From Paenibacillus sp. FSL R5-0345 (GTDB lineage: Bacteria > Bacillota > Bacilli > Paenibacillales > Paenibacillaceae): 64,000 bases of DNA. Positions within the stretch are counted from its first letter, which is position 1; every line of letters starts with the position of its first letter. Below, in pieces: positions 26,417-35,038 of the stretch. A model generated the notes under the pieces. It made no database searches. It was given only the letters and a program-made list of their open reading frames with translations, and was not told the DNA's origin. The translations under genes and the position numbers were made by a program. The stretch covers positions 6,076,001 to 6,140,000 of the forward strand of contig NZ_CP009281.1 in the NCBI RefSeq assembly GCF_000758585.1, in the 5' to 3' direction.

Positions 26417-26809
26417 TTAACGTTTCGAGAACTGAGGCGCACGACGTGCAGCCTTCAAGCCGTATTTCTTACGTTCCTTCATACGAGGGTCACGAGTCAA
26501 GAAACCAGCTTTCTTCAATGCACCGCGATATTCAGGGTCAACTTTAAGCAATGCACGGGAGATACCGTGACGAATTGCTCCAGCTTGACCAGAAATGCCG
26601 CCACCATGTGCAAGAACGATTACATCGTAGTTGCCCAGTGTTTCAGTCAGGTTCAAAGGTTGTTTTACGATCATTTTCAGTGTTTCAACACCGAAATATT
26701 CGTCCATCTCACGTTTGTTAATGACAATGCGTCCTTCACCCGGTACAAGGCGAACACGTGCTACCGAATGTTTACGACGACCTGTCCCATAGTATTGTAC
26801 TTGTGCCAT
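26417..26809 (-). CDS. rpsI: 30S ribosomal protein S9
   Basis: A 130-residue S9 with the QYYGTGRRKHSVARVRLVPG start and the conserved tail ending APQFSKR, whose last Arg reaches the P-site tRNA. Length is normal. It lies 20 bp after rplM in the usual two-gene operon and is followed by two terminators. Confidence 0.98.
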   Translation of the reverse strand: MAQVQYYGTGRRKHSVARVRLVPGEGRIVINKREMDEYFGVETLKMIVKQPLNLTETLGNYDVIVLAHGGGISGQAGAIRHGISRALLKVDPEYRGALKKAGFLTRDPRMKERKKYGLKAARRAPQFSKR

Positions 26810-26829
26810 GAAACTGTCCTCCTCTATTC

Positions 26830-27267
26830 TTATCCGCGAAGTTCGTAAACTTCAGGTTTTTGTGCTGCATGTGGATGCTCGGCGCCTGCATATACTTTCA
26901 ATCTCAGCTTCATGTGGTCCCCTTGACGAGTCTTAGGAATCATACCATGAACAGCGAATTCAATTACGCGTTCTGGTTTAGTGTTCAGCAGAGTTTCAGC
27001 ATTAGTAACTTTCAAGCCACCTGGGTGCATCGAGTGACGGTAGTATTTCTTGTTTTGCAATTTCTTACCGGTCAAGTGAATTTTCTCAGCGTTGATTACG
27101 ATAACGAAATCTCCTGTGTCAACGTGTGGAGTGAATTGCGGTTTGTGTTTGCCACGGATCAAAGCAGCGGCTTCGCTGGCCAAACGACCGAGTGTTTTGC
27201 CTTCGGCATCAATAATGTGCCAATTGCGTTCAACTTCGTTCGGCTTCGCCATATAGGTGGTACGCAT
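26830..27267 (-). CDS. rplM: 50S ribosomal protein L13
   Basis: A 145-residue L13 (MAKPNEVERNWHIIDAEGKTLGRLAS, then GKHKPQFTPHVDTGDFVIVINA). The ATG follows AAGGAGGAA. L13 acts early in 50S assembly. The gene has a separate promoter and a structured leader of about 140 bases, which in Bacillales is an autoregulatory L13 leader. Confidence 0.98.
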   Translation of the reverse strand: MRTTYMAKPNEVERNWHIIDAEGKTLGRLASEAAALIRGKHKPQFTPHVDTGDFVIVINAEKIHLTGKKLQNKKYYRHSMHPGGLKVTNAETLLNTKPERVIEFAVHGMIPKTRQGDHMKLRLKVYAGAEHPHAAQKPEVYELRG

Positions 27268-27372
27268 GAATGTTTCCTCCTTGTTCTCGTACGAAAATCT
27301 TCTGTTTCGTATATCTTGTTTCTCATTGAATTACAATTATGTGAGTTAAGCAAAGCATTTTTTTGGCATTTC

Positions 27373-27402
27373 CTTGATCGGGGCTGTGGGATAGCCATCA
27401 AG
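27373..27402 (-). promoter_or_regulatory. Structured leader element upstream of rplM (probable L13 leader)
   Basis: Minus-strand CTTGAT-GGCT-ATCCCAC-AGCC-CCG-ATCAAG folds into a 6-bp plus 4-bp stem with a three-base bulge on the 3' side. It begins just after the predicted start site and about 105 bases before the rplM ATG. The position and shape fit the L13 ribosomal-protein leader known for Bacillales; the exact family match was not tested. Confidence 0.6.
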
Positions 27403-27416
27403 AAAACACAACTTTT

Positions 27417-27445
27417 ATATTACAGTATAAACATAACAAGTGCAA
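27417..27445 (-). promoter_or_regulatory. Predicted rplM promoter
   Basis: TTGCAC (27445-27440), a 17-bp spacer and TAATAT (27422-27417), in the 217-bp gap after truA. Confidence 0.65.
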
Positions 27446-27484
27446 GTGATTTTTAAACATTCAACCTATTATTTAGGAAGAAAT

Positions 27485-28279
27485 TTATAGAAAAAAAGAT
27501 TCACTTTCGGTCTCATCATATTCTACACTCCACAAAGCCAACCCCTTGGCCATAGCTGTTGGACCAGCAGCTGAACGATCACATGCCGCCAATATACCAG
27601 CAACATGATCAGCATCTATTTTACCTTCCCCCACATGGATCAAAGTCCCCATAATAATGCGAACCATATGTTGAAGAAATCCACTACCCGTTATATAAGT
27701 TTGGATCACTCCCTGATCTAATGAAGAGGGTCGGCACATACTGCGGTCTACTTCCATATGAGCTTCAAAGATCGTTCGTACATGAGAGGTCTTAGTAGAC
27801 CTCCGAGAAGCAAACGAAGTGAAGTCATGTGTCCCTAAAATATGCGTTAAGCCTTGCTGCATCGCAGGAATATCCAACTGCACCGGATGGTGAAGCTGCC
27901 AGCGCCGTTGAAACGGATCTGGAAACCTGTTGCCGTTAATCGTGTATCGGTAAGTTTTACGCTTAGCTCCTCTACGAGAGTGAAACGTCAGCGGTACTTC
28001 CCTAGCCTCAGTAACCACGATATCTTGTGGCAGCCGGGCATTAAGCGCCAGACACCAACGTTCAAGCGGGATTCGAGAGGAGGTCGTAAAGTTAAAAGGC
28101 TGACCATAGGCATGTACTCCGGCATCTGTACGACCAGAAGCTGTAATCTTAAGCTCCTCACCCGTCAGATGGAGTATCGCTTGCTCCAGCCGATCCTGAA
28201 TCGTATTGCCCTGAGGCTGGGTCTGAAAGCCATCATAATTTGTTCCGTCATAATTGACCTTCATCAATAGATTACGCAT
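27485..28279 (-). CDS. truA: tRNA pseudouridine synthase A
   Basis: A 264-residue TruA, which makes pseudouridine at tRNA positions 38-40. The catalytic Asp is in SGRTDAGVHAYGQ, with RTIFEAHME and FLQHMVRIIMGTL blocks later. The start MRNLLMKVNYDGTNYDGFQTQPQGNT is the family start, with AAAGGAGAA upstream. In B. subtilis it follows ecfT; here it follows rplQ directly. Confidence 0.96.
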   Translation of the reverse strand: MRNLLMKVNYDGTNYDGFQTQPQGNTIQDRLEQAILHLTGEELKITASGRTDAGVHAYGQPFNFTTSSRIPLERWCLALNARLPQDIVVTEAREVPLTFHSRRGAKRKTYRYTINGNRFPDPFQRRWQLHHPVQLDIPAMQQGLTHILGTHDFTSFASRRSTKTSHVRTIFEAHMEVDRSMCRPSSLDQGVIQTYITGSGFLQHMVRIIMGTLIHVGEGKIDADHVAGILAACDRSAAGPTAMAKGLALWSVEYDETESESFFL

Positions 28280-28579
28280 TCCGTTCTCCTTTATAAACCG
28301 TTCAGCAGAAACGTCGATCGAAGCACTGTCTGATCTTATTCACGAGGAAGAAATGGCTTTGCCGTCCCTAGAAGGACGGCATCCATTAACACTTCACTCC
28401 ATTATTTCAAAAAAAAGAGCCCCTGCGGGAGCTCCTTCAATTGAACCAAGGTGATTCCCACGGTTATTAGTACAGCAGAGTCTTGCGCCTCTGCAGCACA
28501 ATAACGCTGATATTTCCCCCATCTTTACTCCAAAGAGGGCCGGATGAAAGGGAAGCATCGGAAATCAATACTTGTGATA
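28280..28579. other. 300-bp gap between rplQ and truA (site of absent ecf genes)
   Basis: In B. subtilis ecfA1, ecfA2 and ecfT lie here. In this window only an intrinsic terminator (28410-28435), a hairpin GCCGTCC/GGACGGC at 28361-28380 and an unassigned open stretch of 37 codons near 28460-28570 (minus, no good start) remain. I see no piece of an ABC ATPase. Confidence 0.6.
28410..28435 (-). terminator. Intrinsic terminator after rplQ
   Basis: Minus-strand GAGCTCC/GGGGCTC stem with a short loop, followed by eight T residues. It ends the S10-spc-alpha super-operon before truA. Confidence 0.85.
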
Positions 28580-28945
28580 CTACGCGCGGTCTACCAATTC
28601 AAGATAAACCATAGGCGCAGCGTCGCCACGACGAGGTCCTAGTTTCAGGATACGAGTGTATCCACCTGGACGCTCCGTGTAACGTGGAGCAATGTCAGAG
28701 AACAATTTTTGAATTGCATCTTGTTCACCATCAACAGTCTCGCGGCGAACAAATGCAGCTACTTGACGACGAGCATGAAGATCGCCTTTTTTAGCTTTAG
28801 TGATCAACTTTTCAGCGATAGAACGAACTTCTTTCGCTTTAGCTTCCGTTGTTTGGATGCGCTCGTATAAAAATAGATCCGTTACCATGTCGCGAAATAA
28901 GGCTTTACGCGCACTGGAATCACGGCCCAATTTTTGGTATGCCAT
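28580..28945 (-). CDS. rplQ: 50S ribosomal protein L17
   Basis: A 121-residue L17 (KLGRDSSARKALFRDMVTDLF, later RPGGYTRILKLGPRRGDAAPM). Length matches the Firmicute form. It is 33 bp after rpoA and is the last gene of the alpha operon here. Confidence 0.98.
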   Translation of the reverse strand: MAYQKLGRDSSARKALFRDMVTDLFLYERIQTTEAKAKEVRSIAEKLITKAKKGDLHARRQVAAFVRRETVDGEQDAIQKLFSDIAPRYTERPGGYTRILKLGPRRGDAAPMVYLELVDRA

Positions 28946-28978
28946 GTGTTTTCCCTCCTTTACTGTAGCAATCTGTAG

Positions 28979-29923
28979 CTATTCTTCTGTACGGAGTCCC
29001 AAACCAAGTTCCTCAAGCTTCTCCTGAACTTCTTCCAAAGATTTACGACCAAGGTTACGCACCTTCATCATATCTTCTTCAGTCTTCGTGGTAAGCTCTT
29101 GTACGGTATTAATACCAGCACGTTTGAGGCAGTTGTAGGAGCGGACAGAAAGATCAAGCTCTTCGATTGTCATCTCAAGCACTTTTTCTTTTTTGTCTTC
29201 TTCTTTTTCAACCATAATTTCGGCGTCTTTCGCTTCGTCCGTAAGACCTACGAACAGTACGAGGTGCTCGTTCAAAATTTTGGCTCCGAGGCTTACAGCC
29301 TCTTCCGGTCTAATACTGCCATCTGTCCAAATTTCAAGCGTCAATTTGTCGTAGTTAGTCACTTGACCAACACGTGTATTGTCTATGCCGTAGTTAACGC
29401 GTGAAATAGGAGTGTAGATGGAGTCAACCGGGATAACGCCAATTGGCTGATCGTCGCGTTTGTTCCGGTCCGCTTGGACGTAGCCGCGACCACGGCCTGC
29501 AAAAATACGCATGTGAAGTCTCGCACCAGGTCCCAGCGTTGCAATGTGAAGATCCGGATTCAGGATCTCAACATCGCTGTCCGCACGGATATCACCTGCG
29601 GTAACGATGCCTTCCCCTTCGGCATCAATCTCAAACACTTTTTCCTCGTCTGAATGAATCTTCAAGGACAAGGCTTTAAGGTTTAGAATGATCTCCGTCA
29701 CATCTTCCATTACGCCTGGAACGGTCGAGAACTCATGCAGAACGCCGTCAATTTGGACCGAAGTCACTGCGGCTCCTGGAAGCGAAGAAAGCAATATCCG
29801 GCGAAGTGAATTCCCCAGAGTCGTGCCATACCCACGTTCCAACGGTTCAACTACGAATTTCCCATAGGTACCTTCATCATTAGCTTCTACGGTCTCAATC
29901 TTCGGCTTTTCGATTTCTATCAC
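28979..29923 (-). CDS. rpoA: DNA-directed RNA polymerase subunit alpha
   Basis: A 314-residue alpha subunit. The N-terminal dimerisation domain shows EPLERGYGTTLGNSLRRILLSSLPG. The C-terminal DNA- and activator-binding domain has DLSVRSYNCLKRAGINTVQEL and RNLGRKSLEEVQEKL. In CTD the UP-element contact motif is intact. The gene is 130 bp after rpsK; the gap is AT-rich and may hold a weak promoter. Confidence 0.98.
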   Translation of the reverse strand: MIEIEKPKIETVEANDEGTYGKFVVEPLERGYGTTLGNSLRRILLSSLPGAAVTSVQIDGVLHEFSTVPGVMEDVTEIILNLKALSLKIHSDEEKVFEIDAEGEGIVTAGDIRADSDVEILNPDLHIATLGPGARLHMRIFAGRGRGYVQADRNKRDDQPIGVIPVDSIYTPISRVNYGIDNTRVGQVTNYDKLTLEIWTDGSIRPEEAVSLGAKILNEHLVLFVGLTDEAKDAEIMVEKEEDKKEKVLEMTIEELDLSVRSYNCLKRAGINTVQELTTKTEEDMMKVRNLGRKSLEEVQEKLEELGLGLRTEE

Positions 29924-30053
29924 GAGTTTACCCCTCCTTCAACGTCGCTCCTATATGAAACTGTCACCCCATCAGGTGCATCATGTAGTATGCCTAAACA
30001 CCTATTATTAGCAGATGCGTCAGAATTATACCACATTTACAATACTGATTTCA

Positions 30054-30449
30054 CTATACGCGACGACGTTTCGGCGGACGGCATCCATTGTGAGGAACCG
30101 GAGTTACGTCTTTAATAAGGTTAACTTCAAGCCCTGCAGCTTGAAGGGAACGGATGGCTGCTTCGCGGCCCGCGCCCGGTCCTTTAACCATAACCTCAAC
30201 CGATTTCATGCCGTGCTCCATAGCTGCTTTAGCTGCTGATTCAGCTGCCATTTGCGCTGCGAATGGAGTCGACTTACGGGAACCTTTAAATCCTTGGCCG
30301 CCGGAGCTTGCCCAGGAAATTGCATTTCCGTGTGGATCTGTGATGGTAACGATGGTGTTGTTGAACGTGGAACGAATATGTGCCACGCCGGATTCGATAT
30401 TTTTACGGTCGCGACGTTTAGTACGTACGACTTTTTTCGGTTTAGCCAT
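30054..30449 (-). CDS. rpsK: 30S ribosomal protein S11
   Basis: A 131-residue S11 with an N-terminal basic stretch, THIRSTFNNTIVTITDPHGN-like core and C-terminal DVTPVPHNGCRPPKRRRV. It contacts the mRNA exit region of the platform. It follows rpsM by 19 bp. Confidence 0.98.
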   Translation of the reverse strand: MAKPKKVVRTKRRDRKNIESGVAHIRSTFNNTIVTITDPHGNAISWASSGGQGFKGSRKSTPFAAQMAAESAAKAAMEHGMKSVEVMVKGPGAGREAAIRSLQAAGLEVNLIKDVTPVPHNGCRPPKRRRV

Positions 30450-30468
30450 TGTCTCTTATCCCCCCTTA

Positions 30469-30837
30469 TTATTTCTTCTTGTTTGCTACCGTACGACGCG
30501 GGCCTTTCCGGGTACGGGCATTGGTTTTAGTACGTTGACCGCGAACAGGCAATCCACGACGGTGACGAACACCGCGGTAACAGCCGATCTCAGTTAGACG
30601 TTTAATATTCAAGGAAATTTCACGACGCAGGTCACCTTCAACCTTAACCGTTTTGTCGATCGTTTCACGCAGTTTGCTGACTTCATCTTCCGTCAAATCA
30701 CGGACACGTGTATTAGCGCTAATGCCTGTTTCATTAAGAATTTTCTGAGAAGTCGTTTTACCGATTCCGAAAATATAAGTCAAGGCGATCTCAACGCGTT
30801 TGTCACGTGGCAAATCCACTCCAGCTATACGAGCCAT
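30469..30837 (-). CDS. rpsM: 30S ribosomal protein S13
   Basis: A 122-residue S13 (ARIAGVDLPRDKRVEIALTYI, later CYRGVRHRRGLPVRGQRTKTNARTRKG). It bridges the 30S head to L5 and contacts P-site tRNA through its basic tail. It follows rpmJ by 19 bp. Confidence 0.98.
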   Translation of the reverse strand: MARIAGVDLPRDKRVEIALTYIFGIGKTTSQKILNETGISANTRVRDLTEDEVSKLRETIDKTVKVEGDLRREISLNIKRLTEIGCYRGVRHRRGLPVRGQRTKTNARTRKGPRRTVANKKK

Positions 30838-30856
30838 TTTACGCTACACCCCCTTC

Positions 30857-30970
30857 TTAACCTTGTTTTTGTTTGTGTTTCGGATTTTCGCAAATCACCA
30901 TAACAGTCCCTTTGCGGCGGATTACTTTACATTTCTCGCAAATGGGCTTTACAGAAGGTCTTACCTTCAT
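30857..30970 (-). CDS. rpmJ: 50S ribosomal protein L36
   Basis: A 37-residue L36: MKVRPSVKPICEKCK, then VICENPKHKQ. The Cys-Cys-Cys-His ligands for zinc are all present, so this is the zinc-containing form. The ATG at 30970 follows GAGGAGG, which is preceded by a 10-bp hairpin (30986-31008). Confidence 0.97.
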   Translation of the reverse strand: MKVRPSVKPICEKCKVIRRKGTVMVICENPKHKQKQG

Positions 30971-30985
30971 GTTAATTACCTCCTC

Positions 30986-31008
30986 AAAGTTTTGCGAAGC
31001 AAAACTTT
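30986..31008 (-). repeat. Perfect hairpin before the rpmJ ribosome site
   Basis: AAAGTTTTGC-TTC-GCAAAACTTT on the minus strand, 10-bp stem, ends directly against GAGGAGG of rpmJ. It resembles a collapsed form of the repeats upstream of ppk2 (20565-20700). It has no T-run downstream, so termination in the gene direction is unlikely. Confidence 0.6.
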
Positions 31009-31023
31009 TTTCGTAGTTCCCAT

Positions 31024-31239
31024 CTATTTACGGTAAGTTATACGACCTTTTGATAAATCATAAGGCGATAACTGCACGACCACTTTGTCTCCGGTCAAAA
31101 TACGGATAAAGTGCATCCGCAGTTTACCGGATACATGGGCAAGTATTTGATGACCGTTCTCAAGCTCAACCTTAAACGTTGCATTTGGCAACGGTTCAAG
31201 GACAGTACCTTCTACTTCAATGACATCTTCCTTAGCCAC
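31024..31239 (-). CDS. infA: Translation initiation factor IF-1
   Basis: A 71-residue IF-1 (AKEDVIEVEGTVLEPLPNATF, SGKLRMHFIRILTGDKV, ending GRITYRK), an OB-fold that binds the ribosomal A site during initiation. It starts 2 bp after the KOW-domain gene. Confidence 0.98.
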   Translation of the reverse strand: MAKEDVIEVEGTVLEPLPNATFKVELENGHQILAHVSGKLRMHFIRILTGDKVVVQLSPYDLSKGRITYRK

Positions 31240-31241
31240 AG

Positions 31242-31550
31242 TTAGTCTCCTTTCTCATCAGCACTTATTCCGGTGGGTCCAGCATACTTCATGACTGCGT
31301 AACGCAGCTTTCCGTTTGTTACCCGGCCAGTTTCTTCCAAACTGTTCACAACCTCACTGCTGATGAAGGGTATGAGCTCAAGATGAAGAATATTCTTCTT
31401 CTTTGGCCCATCAAACTTACGTTTGTCTCCATCTGCAATGTATACAAATCTGCTATCAACAACTGCGATAACAACGGCTGCCTCTCCGGCATCTTTGCCT
31501 TTGAGAATTCTCACTAATTGACCAACCTGCGGGCTGCTCACAGTATTCAA
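31242..31550 (-). CDS. ybzG: KOW-domain RNA-binding protein, YbzG-like
   Basis: A 102-residue protein with an N-terminal KOW motif (VGQLVRILKGKDAGEAAVVIAV, then RFVYIADGDKRKFDGPKKKN), as in ribosomal L14e-like proteins. In B. subtilis the same slot between map and infA holds ybzG. A role in ribosome binding or assembly is likely but not established. The tail after residue 80 is poorly conserved in general. It lies 11 bp after map and 2 bp before infA. Confidence 0.85.
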   Translation of the reverse strand: MNTVSSPQVGQLVRILKGKDAGEAAVVIAVVDSRFVYIADGDKRKFDGPKKKNILHLELIPFISSEVVNSLEETGRVTNGKLRYAVMKYAGPTGISADEKGD

Positions 31551-31561
31551 GAGGAGATCAC

Positions 31562-32314
31562 CTACGCATTCAGTTTTGTGAAAATTTCCATGCCGTCCGG
31601 AGTAACTGCTACTGTATGCTCAAAGTGGGCACATAGTGAGCCATCAACCGTAACGACAGTCCAGTTATCTTCCAGCGTTCTGACATGTCTCTTCCCTACG
31701 TTTACCATCGGCTCAATCGCGAGTACCATACCCGGTTTCAGACGTGGTCCGCGGTCCGCTATGCCATAATTCGGAATTTGCGGTTCTTCATGCAGTTTTG
31801 CCCCAATGCCATGACCAACATACTCGCGTACGACTGAGAAACCAGCCTCTTCGATGTATTGTTGAATAGCATGGGAGATTGTAAACAAGCGCACATCCGG
31901 CTTGACTAACGCCAGTCCCGCGTACAAGGAGCCTTCCGTAACGTCCAGCAAACGCTGAGCTTCTTCGGAAATGCTGCCCACACCGTAGGTCCAGGCGGAA
32001 TCACCGTGATAACCGCGGTATTCTGCACCGATATCCAGCGTTACTATATCGCCTTCGATCAGTTTGCGTTTACCTGGAAATCCATGCACTAATTGTTCGT
32101 TGACTGAAGCGCAAATGCTGGCAGGAAAACCGTTGTAGCCTTTGAAAGACGGCACAGCACCTTGACTGCGAATGTATTGATCGGCGATTCTGTCGAGCTC
32201 CCCCGTTGTAATGCCAGGCTCAATGGCTTCAGCAATTAGACGGTGACTCTCGGCAACAATACGACCAGCTTCCCTCATAAAGGCAAGTTCCTGTTCGGAT
32301 TTACAAATGATCAT
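31562..32314 (-). CDS. map: Methionine aminopeptidase, type I
   Basis: A 250-residue type I enzyme that removes the initiator Met. Metal ligands are the Asp of VTLDIGAEYRGYHGDSAW (two), His in YVGHGIGAKLHEEPQ, Glu in AIEPMVN and Glu in FEHTVAVTPDG. The start is set at the ATG at 32314, 4 bp after the adk stop, since a longer frame would run into adk. The upstream GCGGGGTT is a weak ribosome site, consistent with coupling. Confidence 0.96.
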   Translation of the reverse strand: MIICKSEQELAFMREAGRIVAESHRLIAEAIEPGITTGELDRIADQYIRSQGAVPSFKGYNGFPASICASVNEQLVHGFPGKRKLIEGDIVTLDIGAEYRGYHGDSAWTYGVGSISEEAQRLLDVTEGSLYAGLALVKPDVRLFTISHAIQQYIEEAGFSVVREYVGHGIGAKLHEEPQIPNYGIADRGPRLKPGMVLAIEPMVNVGKRHVRTLEDNWTVVTVDGSLCAHFEHTVAVTPDGMEIFTKLNA

Positions 32315-32318
32315 TACA

Positions 32319-32963
32319 TTAACCCCGCAATAAAGATACGATTTCAGAAGAAACGACATTGATTTCGTTTTCTCCATTTACCTGACGCAAAAGACCTTTA
32401 TTATCATAAAACGCAAGCAGCGGCGCTGTCTTATTATCATACTCATCCAGACGCTTGCCTACACTTTCTTCGTTGTCATCCGGACGTTGATACAATTCAC
32501 CGCCATCAATGTCGCAAATGCCATCTTGCTTCGGCGGGTTGAAGATTAAATGGTAGGATGCTCCGCAAACTGTACAAATGCGACGTCCAGTAAGACGTGC
32601 CATCAGTAGTCCACGGTCAACATTCAAGTTGATGACATGATCCAAAGAAGTGTTCAAACGGCTAAGAATTTCATCCAGCGCTTCCGCTTGCGAAAGAGTT
32701 CTTGGAAAACCATCCAATAGAAATCCTTTTTCGCAATCGGACTGCTGAAGCCGTTCTTCAACTATGCCAATGGTCACATCATCTGGTACAAGCAAACCTT
32801 GATCAATAAAGGATTTGGCCTTCAATCCAACTGGAGTCTCTTGTTTGATAGCCAAACGGAAAGCGTCTCCTGTCGAAATATGAGGAATTCCAAATTCTTT
32901 AATGATTTCAGCTGCTTGTGTTCCCTTGCCTGCCCCAGGAGGGCCCATGAATAATATGTTCAC
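32319..32963 (-). CDS. adk: Adenylate kinase
   Basis: A 214-residue long-lid kinase with P-loop GPPGAGKGT and the zinc lid ICTVCGASYH...CDIDGG. Ligands are Cys-Cys-Cys-Asp as in B. subtilis Adk. The start is a GTG at 32963 behind GGGGGGAG. It follows secY by 96 bp, as in other Bacillales, where adk and map belong to the spc operon. Confidence 0.96.
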   Translation of the reverse strand: MNILFMGPPGAGKGTQAAEIIKEFGIPHISTGDAFRLAIKQETPVGLKAKSFIDQGLLVPDDVTIGIVEERLQQSDCEKGFLLDGFPRTLSQAEALDEILSRLNTSLDHVINLNVDRGLLMARLTGRRICTVCGASYHLIFNPPKQDGICDIDGGELYQRPDDNEESVGKRLDEYDNKTAPLLAFYDNKGLLRQVNGENEINVVSSEIVSLLRG

Positions 32964-33059
32964 GATTTCTCTCTCCCCCCAAAAGTTCGCCACCAAGCAA
33001 GAAACAGCACAATAGGTGCCGGGAAGAATAAAATCTTAAGCTTCACCGGAACCTATCGC

Positions 33060-34358
33060 CTATTTATTGATGAAGCCTTTGTAATGGCGTTTGATCAATT
33101 GGCTCTCGATCTGCTTCATAGTATCCAATGCCACACCGATTACGATTAGCAGTGAGGTACCGCCAATTCGAACTTCTTTAGGCAATCCAGATAAAGCACC
33201 GAAGAACATCGGCAATACAGAGATCAAAGCCAGGAACAATGCGCCAGACATAGTCAGACGAGACATTACTCTAGTCAAATACTTCTCAGTAGCTTTACCA
33301 GGACGGATACCTGGAATGTAACCACCATTCTTCTTCATGTTATCAGCCATCTGTTGAGGATTCATCTGCACGAACGTATAGAAGAACGTGAACCCGATGA
33401 TCATCACTACATACAGAAGCATACCAAGTGGTGCATCAGTTGCCAAATACTTAGCAATCCATTGAGCCCAGGCATGTGTTGACCAGAAACTGGAGAGAAC
33501 AACTGGGAACTGAAGCAGTGATACGGCGAAGATAACCGGAATTACACCAGCCGCATTAATTTTCAGCGGAATGTGCGTATTCTGTCCACCGTACATCTTG
33601 TTGCCGACTACGCGTTTAGCGTATTGAACAGGAATCTTCCGAATACCTTGCTGTACGAAGATAACTGCTGTAATAATCGCTACAATCACAATCAGCACAA
33701 TAACGACTTTAAGAATATTCAGGAACACTTGATCCGGCTGAATAAAGCTTGAGTTAGCCGTACTCGTGATATATCCCGGGATAGCGGCGACGATTCCCGC
33801 AAAAATCAGGATCGAAATCCCGTTCCCGATTCCCTTTTCGGTAATCTGTTCACCAAGCCACATCAGGAAAGAAGTACCAGCCGTCAAGATAATGGCAACC
33901 AGTAAGTAGTCAGCAAATGTCGCATTCGGCATCATTTGAGTTCCATAAATCCGGTTAAACCCTATCGACGTAGCAAAACCTTGGATCAGGGCCAAAATCA
34001 CAGTACCATAACGAGTGATTTGCGCCAGTTGTTTTTTACCGTGCTCCCCTTGTTTAGCCCATTCAGCAAACTTAGGAACAACATCCATCGACAGCAATTG
34101 CACAATGATGGATGCTGTAATGTACGGATAAATACTGATCGCAAATATCGAGAAGTTTTTGAGCGCTCCGCCCGAGAAGGTGTTCAAAAGTCCCATCAAA
34201 GCGTCACCGCTCTGATTTGCTGTTTCCAGTACATCTTTGTTCACACCAGGAACCGGTACAAACGAACCGATACGGTAGATAATCAGAATGAACAAGGTAA
34301 ACAGGATCTTTTTGCGCAAATCTTCCACATGCCAGATATTCTTAAGCGTCTTGAACAT
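33060..34358 (-). CDS. secY: Protein translocase subunit SecY
   Basis: A 432-residue channel protein with ten hydrophobic segments. The start has NIWHVEDLRKKILFTLFILIIYRIG; the plug region, LIFAGIVAAIPGYI, and the C-terminal GTSLLIVIGVALDTMKQIE are visible. Its ATG overlaps the rplO stop by one base. SecE is encoded far away at 61958. Confidence 0.97.
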   Translation of the reverse strand: MFKTLKNIWHVEDLRKKILFTLFILIIYRIGSFVPVPGVNKDVLETANQSGDALMGLLNTFSGGALKNFSIFAISIYPYITASIIVQLLSMDVVPKFAEWAKQGEHGKKQLAQITRYGTVILALIQGFATSIGFNRIYGTQMMPNATFADYLLVAIILTAGTSFLMWLGEQITEKGIGNGISILIFAGIVAAIPGYITSTANSSFIQPDQVFLNILKVVIVLIVIVAIITAVIFVQQGIRKIPVQYAKRVVGNKMYGGQNTHIPLKINAAGVIPVIFAVSLLQFPVVLSSFWSTHAWAQWIAKYLATDAPLGMLLYVVMIIGFTFFYTFVQMNPQQMADNMKKNGGYIPGIRPGKATEKYLTRVMSRLTMSGALFLALISVLPMFFGALSGLPKEVRIGGTSLLIVIGVALDTMKQIESQLIKRHYKGFINK

Positions 34359-34798
34359 TAGATCACCTCGGTTTTACCGCCGGCAGCCTCGATTTTCTCT
34401 ACCGCAGATTGAGAGAACTTATTTGCTTGTACAGTCAATTTAACGGTTAACTCACCATTGCCGAGAATCTTAATGCCGCTTTTGGAATTCTTGACAACAC
34501 CAGTTTCAAGCAACAACTGCGGAGTCACTTCAGTTCCTTCTGCAAAGCTATTCAGATCTTCAAGGTTCACAATCGCGTACTCTTTACGGGTAGGATTAAT
34601 GAAACCACGTTTAGGCAGACGACGATAGAGTGGATTTTGTCCACCCTCGAAGCCCGGACGAACACCACCGCCAGAACGTGAGTTTTGACCTTTGTGACCG
34701 CGACCGGAAGTTTTACCATTTCCGCTACTTGGACCACGACCAACGCGATTGCGTTCTTTTCGTGAACCAGGAGCCGGAGCAAGTTCATGTAACTTCAT
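34358..34798 (-). CDS. rplO: 50S ribosomal protein L15
   Basis: A 146-residue L15 with the glycine/arginine-rich extension RKERNRVGRGPSSGNGKTSG. The start is the ATG at 34798, 9 bases after AAGGAGG; the upstream GTG lies within the site. It is the gene just before secY. Confidence 0.97.
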   Translation of the reverse strand: MKLHELAPAPGSRKERNRVGRGPSSGNGKTSGRGHKGQNSRSGGGVRPGFEGGQNPLYRRLPKRGFINPTRKEYAIVNLEDLNSFAEGTEVTPQLLLETGVVKNSKSGIKILGNGELTVKLTVQANKFSQSAVEKIEAAGGKTEVI

Positions 34799-34838
34799 CG
34801 TTTGCACCTCCTTATGTTTGTTAATTTATGCGAGGCGT

Positions 34839-35024
34839 TTAGCCTTCAATTTCAGTTACAGATAGCAAGTGACTCACTTTATTGATCATTCCGCGAATTG
34901 CAGGACTGTCATTGTGAACCACTGTCGTGTTGAGTTTACGTAGGCCGAGCGTCTTAACAGTAACACGTTGTGTTTCTGGACGTCCGATTACACTACGTAC
35001 GAGGGTAATTTGCAATTTTGCCAT
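34839..35024 (-). CDS. rpmD: 50S ribosomal protein L30
   Basis: A 61-residue bacterial-short L30 (AKLQITLVRSVIGRPETQRVTVKTLGLRKLN). ATG follows AGGGGAAC, a fair site, and the gene starts 14 bp after rpsE. Confidence 0.97.
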   Translation of the reverse strand: MAKLQITLVRSVIGRPETQRVTVKTLGLRKLNTTVVHNDSPAIRGMINKVSHLLSVTEIEG

Positions 35025-35038
35025 TGACGTTCCCCTCC

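Noticed and set aside
28448..28570. 37-codon open stretch after rplQ as an ecf remnant
   Set aside because: It shows no Walker or signature motif, has no start with a ribosome site and is too short to assign.
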